Source: Clostridia bacterium (lineage in GTDB: Bacteria > Bacillota_A > Clostridia > Christensenellales > Aristaeellaceae). From it: a stretch of 15,733 nt of DNA. Positions 7,325 through 15,199 of the stretch are shown in pieces. The stretch lies in contig JAFRJF010000033.1 in the NCBI GenBank assembly GCA_017432405.1, positions 1 to 15,733 on the forward strand, in the 5' to 3' direction. Positions within the stretch are counted from its first letter, which is position 1; the number at the start of each line of letters is the position of its first letter. The notes under the pieces were generated by a model. That model was given only the letters and a program-made list of their open reading frames with translations. It searched no databases and was not told where the DNA came from. The translations under genes and the position numbers were made by a program.

Positions 7325-7397
7325 GGACGGTTTTCTTCGACACTTTTTGGAGGTTCTTATTGGCTCCTCATGGAAAGAGTGTCAAATGGAACCGTCC
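7325..7397. repeat. REP-like long imperfect hairpin upstream of the CAT gene
   Basis: GGACGGTT (7325-7332) pairs with AACCGTCC (7390-7397). The pairing resumes between GACACTTTTT (7339-7348) and AAAGAGTGTC (7374-7383), with a small GGAG/CTCC stem near the tip (7349-7352, 7364-7367). The GGACGGTT...GACAC combination recurs inverted beyond the far end of the CAT gene at 8140-8155. The rest of 7227-7436 shows no gene and no convincing promoter. Confidence 0.6.
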
Positions 7398-7436
7398 CAA
7401 CGGCATTGAGTTAAGTGTTTTGTGAGGATGACGAAA

Positions 7437-8087
7437 ATGAACTATAAAGTAATTGACAGAGAGACATACTATCGCAAGGGCGTATTTCACCACTTTACGG
7501 AAGACTGTAAGTGCTCGACATCAATAACTTCGAGAGTGGACGTAACAGGGCTCGTCACATACTCCAAGAACACAGAGACGAAGTTCTACATCAATTTCCT
7601 GTATATTCTTTCGAAGGTTATGAATTCACGCGAAGACTACAGAATGGGATACCTTTGGCAGACAGGTGAGCTGATCTGTTATGACGTAATCAATCCTACG
7701 CAGTATGTTTTTCATGAAGATACGGAAACCTGTACGCCTGTGTATACAGAATACGATGAGGATTATGAAAAGTTCTATGCTGCTGCATTGCGTGATGTTG
7801 AAGCGGCAAAGAAAACAAGAGAATACGGTCTGGATATGAAGAACCATCCCAACTGGTTTGATGCGTCTTATATATCTTGGCTTTCCTATGATTCACTGCA
7901 TCTTGAGCTTCCCGATGGGAACCTGTATTTTGCACCGATCATCAATTGGGGAAAATACAGAGAAGAAACCGGCCGACTTGTCATGCCTGTGACCGTTCGT
8001 CTGAATCATGCGATTGCTGATGGGTATCTGGTCGCAAACGTGTTTCGCTTACTGGAGAAGGAAATCAATTATTTTGTTGGGCTCTAA
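7437..8087 (+). CDS. cat: Chloramphenicol acetyltransferase-like protein (type A CAT fold)
   Basis: 216 aa, matching the roughly 210-220 aa of classical trimeric CATs, which O-acetylate chloramphenicol with acetyl-CoA. VIDRETYYRKGVFHHF (5-20) is the family opening. WLSYDSLHLELPDG followed by NLYFAPIINWGKY (148-174) matches the conserved serine/F-A-P region. The catalytic segment is NHAIADGY (190-197): H191 and D195 correspond to the HxxxD of the HHxxxDG motif, while the first histidine is Asn. The start at 7437 fits the family N-terminus and a GAGG site 9 bases upstream; an in-frame GTG at 7422 is an alternative. Base composition is unlike its neighbours: 24/60 G+C at 7441-7500 and 23/60 at 7741-7800, against 44/60 at 8641-8700. 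It lies between ACCGTCCC-containing repeats, suggesting acquisition by transfer. Real chloramphenicol resistance is uncertain because many CAT-like proteins are untested. Confidence 0.85.
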   Translation: MNYKVIDRETYYRKGVFHHFTEDCKCSTSITSRVDVTGLVTYSKNTETKFYINFLYILSKVMNSREDYRMGYLWQTGELICYDVINPTQYVFHEDTETCTPVYTEYDEDYEKFYAAALRDVEAAKKTREYGLDMKNHPNWFDASYISWLSYDSLHLELPDGNLYFAPIINWGKYREETGRLVMPVTVRLNHAIADGYLVANVFRLLEKEINYFVGL

Positions 8088-8139
8088 TCTACAGCTTCCT
8101 GCTTATCGACATGTTCCAACGAACGTCCAATGAACAAAA

Positions 8140-8158
8140 ACCGTCCCTATTGACACAC
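8140..8158 (-). repeat. Partial REP-like sequence downstream of the CAT gene
   Basis: Read on the minus strand this gives GTGTGTCAATAGGGACGGT, the same combination of TGTCA and GGGACGGT found in the hairpin upstream of the CAT gene. It lies about 50 bases after the CAT stop codon. Confidence 0.5.
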
Positions 8159-8186
8159 AAAATTTGAGAAGCGGAACATATGTTGG

Positions 8187-8231
8187 AAAGGAAGTCCCTC
8201 CCGCGCAGTCGTGTGGGAGGGACCTTCCTTT
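8187..8231 (-). terminator. Hairpin at the end of the GH94 gene
   Basis: Arms 8187-8202 and 8215-8231 pair over 16 bp with one bulged base and a 12-base loop, beginning 11 bases beyond the GH94 stop codon. On the minus strand the stem ends in CTTCCTTTCC, a weak T-rich tail. It sits between the convergent CAT and GH94 genes, so it may act on both strands. Confidence 0.55.
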
Positions 8232-8241
8232 CGCTGTGCTC

Positions 8242-10674
8242 TTACGCCAGCACGACCTCGACCTGATGGGTCGCGGGGGCCTTGTCGGCGGGGATGACGT
8301 TGCCGTCGATGGCCTTGCCGTCCACGGTCAGGGTCAGCTTGCCCTTCTCGTCGCCGGCCTTGTTGACGACGTGGATGTTGTAGGTGCTGCCGCGGAACTT
8401 GCGCACCAGCTTCAGGTCGTTCAGCTCCTTGGGCAGGCAGGGATCCAGCTTCAGGCCGTCGTAATCCGGCTTGACGCCAAGGATTCCCTGGCTGATGGTG
8501 TAGAAGCTCCAAGCCGCAGTGCCGGTCAGCCAGCTGTTCTTGGCCTGGCCGAAGTGGGGCGCGTAGGGGCCGGCCACCATCTGGCTGTACACGTAGGGCT
8601 CGGTGTAGTGCAGCTCCTGGTCCTCGATCCAGGCGGGGCAGGTGCGGCGGTAGATGTCGAAGGCTTTGCCGCCGTGGCCCAGGGTCGCCTGCGCCAGCGC
8701 GATCCAGGGGTTGTTGTGGCAGAAGATGCCGCCGTTCTCCTTGTATCCCGGCGGGTAGGAGCTGATCTCGCCCAGCTCCAGGTGGTACCGGGTGTAGGGG
8801 GGTGTCAGGATCGCCACGCCGTGCTCGCTGAGCAGGTGCTTCTCCACACTGTCCATGGCCTTCTGGGCATAGCCCTCCTTCACGCCCACGCCGGACATGA
8901 CCACGAAGCCCTGGGGCTCGATGTAGATCTTGCCCTCGTCGCACTCGTGGCTGCCCACCTTGTTGCCGTAGGCGTCGTAGGCGCGCACGAACCACTCGCC
9001 GTCCCAGCCGGCGGTCAGCAGGGCCTTCTCCATGTCGGCATACCAGCCGGCCACCTGCTCGGCCTCGTCCGTCCAGCCGTACAGGCGGCACAGGGTCTCG
9101 TAGTCCGGGCACACGCCGGTGAACATGCCGCCGATGAACACGGACTCGGCCGCGCCGGACTCGTTGTTCTCGGTGGTCTGGAAGCTCTCACCCGGGGTGC
9201 TGGAGAAGCAGTTCAGGTTCAGGCAGTCGTTCCAGTCGGCCCGGCCGATCAGCGGCAGGCCATGGGGGCCGCGGTGCTCCAGCGTGTAGTGGATGCTGCG
9301 GCGCAGGTGCTCCATCAGGGGCTGGGCCAGCTTATCGTCGTTGTCGAAGGGCACCATTTCCTTCAGGATGGACACGTCGCCGGTCTCCTTGATGTAGGCG
9401 GCCACGCCGAAGATCAGCCACAGCGGGTCGTCGTTGAAGCCGGAGCCGATGTCGTTGTTGCCCCGCTTGGTCAGGGGCTGGTACTGGTGGTAGGCGCTGC
9501 CGTCGGGGAACTGGGTGGCGGCGATGTCGAGGATGCGCTCCCGGGCGCGGGCGGGGATCAGGTGCACGAAGCCCAGCAGGTCCTGGGTGGAATCGCGGAA
9601 GCCCATGCCGCGGCCGATGCCGGATTCGTAGTAGCTGGCCGAGCGGGACATGTTGAAGGTGACCATGCACTGGTACTGGTTCCACAGGCCCGCCATGCGG
9701 TCCACGCGCACGTCGCCGCTCTCCACCTGGAAGGAGGACAGCAGCTCGGTCCAGTAGGCCTTCAGCTCGGCGAAGGCGGCCCCGAACTGTTCGTCGGTCT
9801 TGTACTTGTTCAGGATCTCGTAGGCCGGGGCCTTGTTGATCACGTTGGGGGCGATGAACTTCTGATCCTGGGGGTTCTCGCAGTAGCCCAGCACGAAGAT
9901 GAAGCTGGCGGACTCGCCCGGCTTGAGGCTGCGCTTGAGCCAGTGGCTGGCGATGGGCGCGAAGCCGCTGGCCACGCTGTTGCTGCTCTGGTTGGCAAAG
10001 GGCACCTGGGCCTCGCCGAAGCCGTTGTAGTAGCCGATGAAGGACGCGCGGTCGGTGTCGAAGCCTTCGATGTCGGCGTTCACCGCGTATACGGCGAAGT
10101 GGTTGCGACGCTCGCGGTACTCGGTCTTGTGGTAGATGGCGCTGCCCTCGATCTCCACCTCGCCGGTGGAGAAGTTGCGCTGGAAGTTGGTGGAATCGTC
10201 CTGGGCGTTCCACAGGCAGAACTCCACGAAGCTGAACAGGGACACGTTCTTCTCGGCGGCGGATTCGTTGGTCAGCGTCACCCGGGTCACCAGGGCGTTC
10301 ACGCCCCGGGGCACGAAGGAAAGCTGCTCGGCCTTCAGGCCGTCCTTGACGCCGGTGATGCGGGTGTAGCCCAGGCCGTGGCGGCATTCATAGCTGTCCA
10401 GCTTCGCCTTCACAGGCATCCAGCCGGGGGTCCACACGCTGCCCGCGTCGTTGATGTAGAAGTACTGTCCGCCGGCGTCGGTGGGCACGTTGTTGTAGCG
10501 ATAGCGGGTCAGGCGCAGCATCCGGGCGTCCTTGTAGAAGCTGTAGCCGCCGCTGGTGTTGCTCATCAGGGTGAAGAATTCCTCGCTGCCCAGATAGTTG
10601 ATCCAGGGGGAGGGGGTGTCGGGGCGGGTGATGACGTACTCCCGCGCCAGGTCGTCGAAGTGGCCGTATTGCAT
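8242..10674 (-). CDS. GH94 glycoside phosphorylase, probable cellobiose phosphorylase
   Basis: 810 aa, the length of cellobiose phosphorylases, which cleave cellobiose with inorganic phosphate into glucose 1-phosphate and glucose in the cytoplasm, saving ATP. An N-terminal beta-sandwich (about 1-290) is followed by a linker, an (alpha/alpha)6 barrel and a small C-terminal beta domain. The general acid is D483 in [10 protein letters not shown]344 and R355 ([13 protein letters not shown]), H653 (FCHNNPW) and T717/G718 (LTGTAAW) match the phosphate-binding residues as I recall them from the Cellvibrio gilvus enzyme. There is no signal peptide. AAGGAGG lies 9 bases before the ATG. Cellodextrin or laminaribiose phosphorylase within GH94 is possible, but the [10 protein letters not shown] context fits cellobiose phosphorylase best. 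No sugar transporter is adjacent; the gene stands alone. Confidence 0.92.
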   Translation of the reverse strand: MQYGHFDDLAREYVITRPDTPSPWINYLGSEEFFTLMSNTSGGYSFYKDARMLRLTRYRYNNVPTDAGGQYFYINDAGSVWTPGWMPVKAKLDSYECRHGLGYTRITGVKDGLKAEQLSFVPRGVNALVTRVTLTNESAAEKNVSLFSFVEFCLWNAQDDSTNFQRNFSTGEVEIEGSAIYHKTEYRERRNHFAVYAVNADIEGFDTDRASFIGYYNGFGEAQVPFANQSSNSVASGFAPIASHWLKRSLKPGESASFIFVLGYCENPQDQKFIAPNVINKAPAYEILNKYKTDEQFGAAFAELKAYWTELLSSFQVESGDVRVDRMAGLWNQYQCMVTFNMSRSASYYESGIGRGMGFRDSTQDLLGFVHLIPARARERILDIAATQFPDGSAYHQYQPLTKRGNNDIGSGFNDDPLWLIFGVAAYIKETGDVSILKEMVPFDNDDKLAQPLMEHLRRSIHYTLEHRGPHGLPLIGRADWNDCLNLNCFSSTPGESFQTTENNESGAAESVFIGGMFTGVCPDYETLCRLYGWTDEAEQVAGWYADMEKALLTAGWDGEWFVRAYDAYGNKVGSHECDEGKIYIEPQGFVVMSGVGVKEGYAQKAMDSVEKHLLSEHGVAILTPPYTRYHLELGEISSYPPGYKENGGIFCHNNPWIALAQATLGHGGKAFDIYRRTCPAWIEDQELHYTEPYVYSQMVAGPYAPHFGQAKNSWLTGTAAWSFYTISQGILGVKPDYDGLKLDPCLPKELNDLKLVRKFRGSTYNIHVVNKAGDEKGKLTLTVDGKAIDGNVIPADKAPATHQVEVVLA

Positions 10675-10698
10675 ACCGATGTGCCTCCTTGCTCCTTG

Positions 10699-10729
10699 CG
10701 ATTCTAAAACGATTTCGATTATGAGTATA
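10699..10729 (-). promoter_or_regulatory. Possible promoter and operator region of the GH94 gene
   Basis: On the minus strand, TATACT (10724-10729) could be a -10 box; the best -35 at 17 bases spacing, TTAGAA (10747-10752), is poor. Just downstream, AATCG occurs three times (10716-10720, 10710-10714, 10699-10703), and AATCGAAATCGTTT is a partial palindrome. A weak promoter with binding sites around the transcription start suggests regulation, but this is speculative. Confidence 0.3.
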
Positions 10730-10795
10730 ACACACCTATAGTATTATTCTAACTGTAGACGACTGAAAAATCAAGGGGGTATCCTATGATTCCCG

Positions 10796-10840
10796 AAAAA
10801 AATTTCATGGCTGCCGAAATGCATTTCGGCAGCCATGAAA
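10796..10840 (-). terminator. Strong intrinsic terminator of the third MATE gene
   Basis: 10803-10840 is a perfect 38-base palindrome forming a 17-bp stem with a TGCA loop. On the minus strand it is followed directly by seven T residues (10796-10802). It starts 10 bases beyond the MATE stop codon, the textbook layout for Rho-independent termination, and insulates the GH94 gene. Confidence 0.92.
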
Positions 10841-10849
10841 CAAACGCAA

Positions 10850-12232
10850 TCAGGTTGTGCCTTCGGGGATCGGCAGTATAACGTTTTTATACAGCCGCCG
10901 GAACAGTATCAGCGTCGTGATCAGCGAGGCGATCTCGGCGATGGGGAAGGCGAACCAGACCAGGTGGTCGTTGCCGGTCTGCAGGCCGATGCGGGCCAGT
11001 ATGTAAGCTGCGGGCAGCAGAACCACCAGCTGGCGGATGAAGGACACGATCATCGAATAGGTGCCGTAGCCCAGCGCCTGGAAGACCGAGCCCATGGCGA
11101 TGCAGACGCCGGCGAACAGGAAGGTTGAGCCGATGATGCGCAGCGCGGGGATGCCCACCCGAAGCATCTCGTCGGAGGCGTTGAAGATCTTCAAAAGCGG
11201 CCCGGGGATGATCATGAAGGCCAGCAGCCCCAGCAGGATGTAGCTGGCCGCGTAGATTATCGCCAGCCGGATCGCCTCCATCATCCGGCGGCGGTTGCGC
11301 GCGCCGTAGTTGTAGGCGACGATGGGGATGATGCCGTTGTTCAGGCCGAATACCGGCATGAACACGAAGCTGTTCAGCTTGAAGTACACGCCGAACACCG
11401 TGGCGGACAGCTCGGCGGCCCGGGTGTAGGTGATCAGCACGATGTTCAGCAGGAAGGTCATCAGCGACCCGATGGCGATCATCAGTATGGAGGGCACGCC
11501 GATGGCATAGATCCGCTTGATCATATTGAAGTCTGGGCGGAACCGCTTCATATCCAGGCGGATATCCGCGTTCTTGAAATGGTTGAGGGTCGCCGCCAGG
11601 CCGAAGGCGATGATCTGGCCGATCACCGTGGCGATGGCCGCGCCCTTCGCGCCCTGACCGAGCTTCAGGATAAAGATGGGGTCGAGTATGATGTTGATGA
11701 TCGCGCCGGTGCCCTGGGTGAACATGGTGTAGATGGTGCGGCCCGTGGACTGCATCAGTCGCTCGAACATGATCTGGCCGAACACGCCGAAGCTGAAGCA
11801 GCAGATGACCGTCAGGTAGTCCACGCCGTAACCCACGATGGCTTCCACGTCGGTCTGGGCGCGGAAGAAGGCCCGCACGCCGAACAGGCCGAAGATCAGG
11901 AAGATGGCGTAGCCCACCAGCGCCAGGAACACGCCGTTTTCGGCGATGCGGTTCGCCAGCTCCGGCTTCTTCTCACCCAGTGCCCGGGAAAGCAGCGCGT
12001 TGACGCCCACCGCCGTGCCCGTGGCCACGCCGATCATCAGGTTTTGCGCCGGGAAGGCCAGCGACACCGCTGTCAGCGCGTCCTGGGCGTAGCGGGCCAC
12101 GAAATAGCTGTCCACCACGTTGTACAGCGCCTGCACCAGCATGGACAGTATCATCGGCAGCGACATGTTCAGTATCAGCTTGGGAATGGGCATCACGCCC
12201 ATCTTGTTCTCAGCGGGGGCCGCCTTCTGCAT
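10850..12232 (-). CDS. MATE family exporter (third)
   Basis: 460 aa, about 12 transmembrane segments, of the clostridial MepA/NorM-like type. After a short cytoplasmic lead, MPIPKLILNMSLPMILSML (14-32) and VQALYNVVDSYFVARYAQ (33-50) give helix 1 with P26 and D41, the usual MATE signature. Helix 2 ends in ALLSRALGEKKPE. The second half includes PVFGLNNGIIPIVAYNYGARN, the conserved loop of this group. The first ATG is preferred because AAGGAG lies 9 bases ahead of it; an internal start at M11 is possible. It has its own strong promoter and terminator, so it is a single-gene unit even though the GT2 gene lies upstream in the same orientation. Substrate unknown; drugs, bile-type compounds or cell-envelope precursors are all possible for MATE proteins. 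Confidence 0.9.
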   Translation of the reverse strand: MQKAAPAENKMGVMPIPKLILNMSLPMILSMLVQALYNVVDSYFVARYAQDALTAVSLAFPAQNLMIGVATGTAVGVNALLSRALGEKKPELANRIAENGVFLALVGYAIFLIFGLFGVRAFFRAQTDVEAIVGYGVDYLTVICCFSFGVFGQIMFERLMQSTGRTIYTMFTQGTGAIINIILDPIFILKLGQGAKGAAIATVIGQIIAFGLAATLNHFKNADIRLDMKRFRPDFNMIKRIYAIGVPSILMIAIGSLMTFLLNIVLITYTRAAELSATVFGVYFKLNSFVFMPVFGLNNGIIPIVAYNYGARNRRRMMEAIRLAIIYAASYILLGLLAFMIIPGPLLKIFNASDEMLRVGIPALRIIGSTFLFAGVCIAMGSVFQALGYGTYSMIVSFIRQLVVLLPAAYILARIGLQTGNDHLVWFAFPIAEIASLITTLILFRRLYKNVILPIPEGTT

Positions 12233-12265
12233 GGGTGATTTCTCCTTGACGTATAATACAAAACC

Positions 12266-12294
12266 ATTGTAGAAGCAGGGTATATATATGTCAA
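12266..12294 (-). promoter_or_regulatory. Strong promoter of the third MATE gene
   Basis: On the minus strand, TTGACA (12289-12294), a 17-base spacer and TACAAT (12266-12271). CCTTGAC (12244-12250) and GTCAAGG (12290-12296) form an inverted repeat that spans the -35 box and the ribosome binding site, possibly by chance. Confidence 0.75.
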
Positions 12295-12340
12295 GGGATA
12301 TATTGATAAATTCTGAGGGAGTCGGTGCGGCCCCGATTTC

Positions 12341-13363
12341 TCAGTTGAACTTGTATATCTTCCGGATCCACTTGTAGAAGAACAGGTCGATGTCCCTGCC
12401 CACCTTGCCGGGCAGCAGGAACACCACGTTGCTGCTGCGGTAGCGCATGCGCCGGAAGGTGGCGGGGTGGTTTTCCTTCAGCCAGTGCCACAGCTCGACG
12501 CGCTTTTGCTGGTTCTCCTCCCTGCCGGACATCATCAGGTAGATGTTGCAGATCATCAGCATGATGGACAGGTAGTGGTACATGTACTGCGCCAGCTTTT
12601 TATTGTGCTGCTCCAGCAGCTCCAGGTCGTGGGCGTCGGCCATGATCTTGGTCACGAGGATCTGCTGGTCGATGCGCCGGATCATGTTGTCCTCGGTCAC
12701 CGACTGGTCCGCCCGGCCGATGAAGTAGCGGTACATGTCCTCGTCCAGGTAGTACATGTGCTTGACGCTGGGCAGGGGCTGGTAGACGAATACGTTGTCC
12801 ACGTAGAAGGTGTGCTTGGGCAGCGACAGCTTCGAGCGGCGCAGCACGTCGGTGCGGTAGGTGGCGGCGTGCATGATCATGAACTGGGTGGTGGCGAAGT
12901 GGCCGATCTCATCCCAGGTGAACACCTTGCCCATCGGCAGCACGTTGCGATAGCGCACCACCCGGTGGGTATTGTCCTCGGCGTGCTCGTAGACGTAATT
13001 GGTCAGGATCAGGTCGATGGGCTCCTCCGAGGCGGCGCTTTCCCGGATCAGCGCCATCAGCTTTCCAAGCGCGGCGGTGTCCAGCCAGTCGTCGGAATCC
13101 ACCACCTTGAAATACATGCCGGTGGCATGGACCATGCCCTGGTTGACGCCCTCGCCGTGGCCGCCGTTTTCCTGGTGGATCACCCGAACGATGTCCGGGT
13201 ATTGGGCGGCGTAGCGGTCGGCGATGGCGCCGGTGCCGTCGGTGCTGCCGTCGTCCACCAGTATGATCTCCGCGTCGCTCCCCGCGGTCAGCAGGGTGTC
13301 GATGCAGTGATCCATGTAGGCGGCGGAATTATAGCAGGGCACCGTGAAGGTTATCAGCTTCAA
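12341..13363 (-). CDS. GT2 family glycosyltransferase (TTG start)
   Basis: 340 aa. It transfers a sugar from a nucleotide-sugar donor to a cell-surface glycan or lipid acceptor. The N-terminal GT-A domain shows ITFTVPCYNSAAYMDHCI (4-21), the nucleotide-binding VDDGSTDGT (36-44), and the metal-binding DSDD (89-92). HTFYVDNVFVYQPLP is likely the acceptor/base segment. The C-terminal third is helical and basic (FFYKWIRKIYKF at the end) and might touch the membrane, but no clear transmembrane helix is seen. The start is a TTG at 13363 with GGGGTG 9 bases ahead. The open frame continues upstream, but the in-frame ATG at 13414 overlaps the -10 box, so it cannot be translated from this promoter. With no capsule or teichoic-acid genes alongside, the product is unknown. 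Confidence 0.85.
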   Translation of the reverse strand: MKLITFTVPCYNSAAYMDHCIDTLLTAGSDAEIILVDDGSTDGTGAIADRYAAQYPDIVRVIHQENGGHGEGVNQGMVHATGMYFKVVDSDDWLDTAALGKLMALIRESAASEEPIDLILTNYVYEHAEDNTHRVVRYRNVLPMGKVFTWDEIGHFATTQFMIMHAATYRTDVLRRSKLSLPKHTFYVDNVFVYQPLPSVKHMYYLDEDMYRYFIGRADQSVTEDNMIRRIDQQILVTKIMADAHDLELLEQHNKKLAQYMYHYLSIMLMICNIYLMMSGREENQQKRVELWHWLKENHPATFRRMRYRSSNVVFLLPGKVGRDIDLFFYKWIRKIYKFN

Positions 13364-13412
13364 CGGACTATCACCCCTCTGATTTTTTTCATTGACAAAG
13401 TATATTAAGCCC

Positions 13413-13441
13413 ATTATAACATGCTGTGGCCGCATTGAAAA
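13413..13441 (-). promoter_or_regulatory. Extended -10 promoter of the GT2 gene
   Basis: On the minus strand, TTTTCA (13436-13441), a 17-base spacer with TG in the extended -10 position, and TATAAT (13413-13418). Transcription would start near 13406, giving a leader of about 43 bases before the TTG start. Confidence 0.65.
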
Positions 13442-13474
13442 GCATGGGATTGTCAAGAATAGGGAAAACAGCCC

Positions 13475-13502
13475 TTCACTCTTAACATGAAACCGTTATA
13501 AT
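13475..13502 (+). promoter_or_regulatory. Promoter of asnS
   Basis: TTCACT (13475-13480), a 16-base spacer and TATAAT (13497-13502). The leader is only about 40 bases, too short for a T-box, so control by tRNA-Asn charging is not expected here. AGAGGGA (13534-13540) lies 6 bases before the ATG. Confidence 0.65.
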
Positions 13503-13546
13503 AGTGAAAAAGCAAGCCAATTACCGGCTCGAAAGAGGGAACGACC

Positions 13547-14944
13547 ATGGCATACACTCTGATCAAGGATCTCTATACCCACATGCCCGCCGCCGACATT
13601 GAACACCTGAAGGTCAGCGGCTGGGTGCGCACGATACGCGAATCGAAGGCCTTCGCCTTCGTGGAGCTGAACGACGGCACTTACTTCAAAAACCTCCAGA
13701 TCATCCTGGAGGCGGATAAGCTGCCGGAGTACGCCAGCCTCGTCAGGGCCATCACCACCGGCGCGGCCATCGAGGCCGAGGGCACGCTGGCGCTGACGCC
13801 CGATATGAAGCAGCCCTTCGAGCTGAAGGCGACCTGCGTGACGCTGGTGGGGGAGAGCCCCTCCGATTATCCGCTGCAGAAGAAGCGCCACACCCTGGAA
13901 TACCTGCGCACGATCCAGCACCTTCGCCCCCGGGCCAACCTGTTCCAGTGCGCATTCCGGGTGCGCAGCGTGGCGGCACAGGCCATTCACCGCTTCTTCC
14001 ACGACAAGGGATACCTGTACGTGCACACCCCGCTGATCACCGGCAGCGACTGCGAGGGCGCGGGCGAGATGTTCCGCGTCTCCACGCTGGACCCGGACGC
14101 CCTGCCCCTCACCGAGGACGGCAAGACCGACTTCAGCAAGGATTTCTTCGGCAAGCCGGTGTCGCTGACCGTTTCCGGCCAGCTGAACGCCGAGATCTTC
14201 GCCATGGCTTTCCGCAACGTCTACACCTTCGGCCCCACCGTCCGCGCCGAGGAATCCTACACGCCCCGCCACGCCGCGGAGTTCTGGATGATCGAGCCGG
14301 AGATCGCCTTTGCCGACCTGGCCATCGACATGGACCTGCAGGAGGAGATGGTGAAGTACATCATCGCCGCGGTGCTCGAGGAGTGCCCGGAGGAGATGGC
14401 CTTCCTGAACCAGTTCGTGGACAAGGGCCTGGTGGACCGGCTGAAGTTCGTGCGGGATTCCGAATTCGTGCGCTGCAGCTACACCGACGCCATCGACATC
14501 CTGAAGAACTCCGGCGAGAAGTTCGAATATCCGGTGGCCTGGGGCGAGGACCTGCAGACCGAGCATGAGCGCTACCTGACCGAAAAGCACTTCGGCAAGC
14601 CGGTGTTCGTGACTGACTGGCCCAAGGAGATCAAGGCCTTCTACATGCGCATGAACGACGACGGCAAGACCGTGGCGGCGGCGGACCTGCTGGTGCCCGC
14701 CGTGGGCGAGCTCTGCGGCGGCAGCCAGCGCGAGGAGCGCTACGACGTGCTGAAGGCCCGCATCGAGGAGCTGGGCATGAATCCCGAGGATTACTGGTGG
14801 TACCTGGAGCTGCGCAAGTACGGCACTGCCAAGCACGCCGGCTTCGGCATGGGCTTCGAGCGCATGATCATGTACCTGACGGGCATCGCCAACATCCGCG
14901 ACGTGCTGCCCTTCCCGAGGACCACCGGCAACGCGGACTTCTGA
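13547..14944 (+). CDS. asnS: Asparaginyl-tRNA synthetase
   Basis: 465 aa, the normal bacterial length. It is a class IIb enzyme that charges tRNA-Asn with asparagine using ATP in the cytoplasm (EC 6.1.1.22). The N-terminal OB-fold anticodon-binding domain spans about 20-105 ([26 protein letters not shown] opening). [20 protein letters not shown] (110-129) is the conserved hinge. Motif 2 is [16 protein letters not shown] with AEFWMIEPE (227-252), and motif 3 is GFGMGFERM (432-440) with the ATP-binding arginine. FWMIEPE and the C-terminal LPFPRTTG separate it from AspRS and from AspRS/AsnRS hybrids with inserts. In motif 2, EESYT replaces the more usual ENSNT, a tolerated position in the family as far as I recall. 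It is expressed as a single unit, divergent from the GT2 gene. Confidence 0.96.
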   Translation: MAYTLIKDLYTHMPAADIEHLKVSGWVRTIRESKAFAFVELNDGTYFKNLQIILEADKLPEYASLVRAITTGAAIEAEGTLALTPDMKQPFELKATCVTLVGESPSDYPLQKKRHTLEYLRTIQHLRPRANLFQCAFRVRSVAAQAIHRFFHDKGYLYVHTPLITGSDCEGAGEMFRVSTLDPDALPLTEDGKTDFSKDFFGKPVSLTVSGQLNAEIFAMAFRNVYTFGPTVRAEESYTPRHAAEFWMIEPEIAFADLAIDMDLQEEMVKYIIAAVLEECPEEMAFLNQFVDKGLVDRLKFVRDSEFVRCSYTDAIDILKNSGEKFEYPVAWGEDLQTEHERYLTEKHFGKPVFVTDWPKEIKAFYMRMNDDGKTVAAADLLVPAVGELCGGSQREERYDVLKARIEELGMNPEDYWWYLELRKYGTAKHAGFGMGFERMIMYLTGIANIRDVLPFPRTTGNADF

Positions 14945-14974
14945 TACAATCCGTTCAACAGACGCACGGCCCCC

Positions 14975-15025
14975 GCAGCGGCGGCGCCAGCGCCGCCACC
15001 GCGGCGGCCTGGATGCCGCCGCTGC
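14975..15025 (+). terminator. Long GC-rich hairpin after asnS
   Basis: GCAGCGGCGGC (14975-14985) pairs with GCCGCCGCTGC (15015-15025). Inside it, CCAG and GCCGCC (14987-14997) pair with GGCGGC and CTGG (15003-15012) apart from one bulged base. The total is about 21 bp, starting some 30 bases after the stop codon. There is no T-run behind it, so termination is probable but not textbook. The rest of 14945-15199 holds only the next promoter and leader. Confidence 0.6.
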
Positions 15026-15108
15026 ATTATATGTGCTCTCAATGGAGTCAAAACCCGCCAAAAGCAATTCCTGTGGGGAAAACAATACAAATCCGCTTAT
15101 TTTGGGTA

Positions 15109-15137
15109 TTGACGCGGGGATGGTTTCTTGTTAATAT
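15109..15137 (+). promoter_or_regulatory. Promoter of the fucose-isomerase-like gene
   Basis: TTGACG (15109-15114), a 17-base spacer and TAATAT (15132-15137), within a sharply AT-rich patch. The leader is about 55 bases and ends in AAGGAGGAG (15185-15193). Overlapping TATATA-like alternatives make the exact -10 uncertain. Confidence 0.55.
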
Positions 15138-15199
15138 ATAGTTGTCAAGGTTATGCAGTAGTTAATAAAGACTAACATAATTCCAAGGAGGAGATACCT

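Noticed and set aside
8164..10707. Open frame of 847 codons on the plus strand opposite the GH94 gene
   Set aside because: Shadow of the GH94 gene: low-complexity His/Val/Gly/Ala translation, no ribosome binding site, and it covers the GH94 gene and its 5' region.
13503..13546. T-box riboswitch ahead of asnS
   Set aside because: The leader from the predicted start is only about 40 bases, far shorter than a T-box.
13496..15085. Open frame of 529 codons on the minus strand opposite asnS
   Set aside because: Antisense shadow of a clear asnS gene, running through its promoter and terminator.
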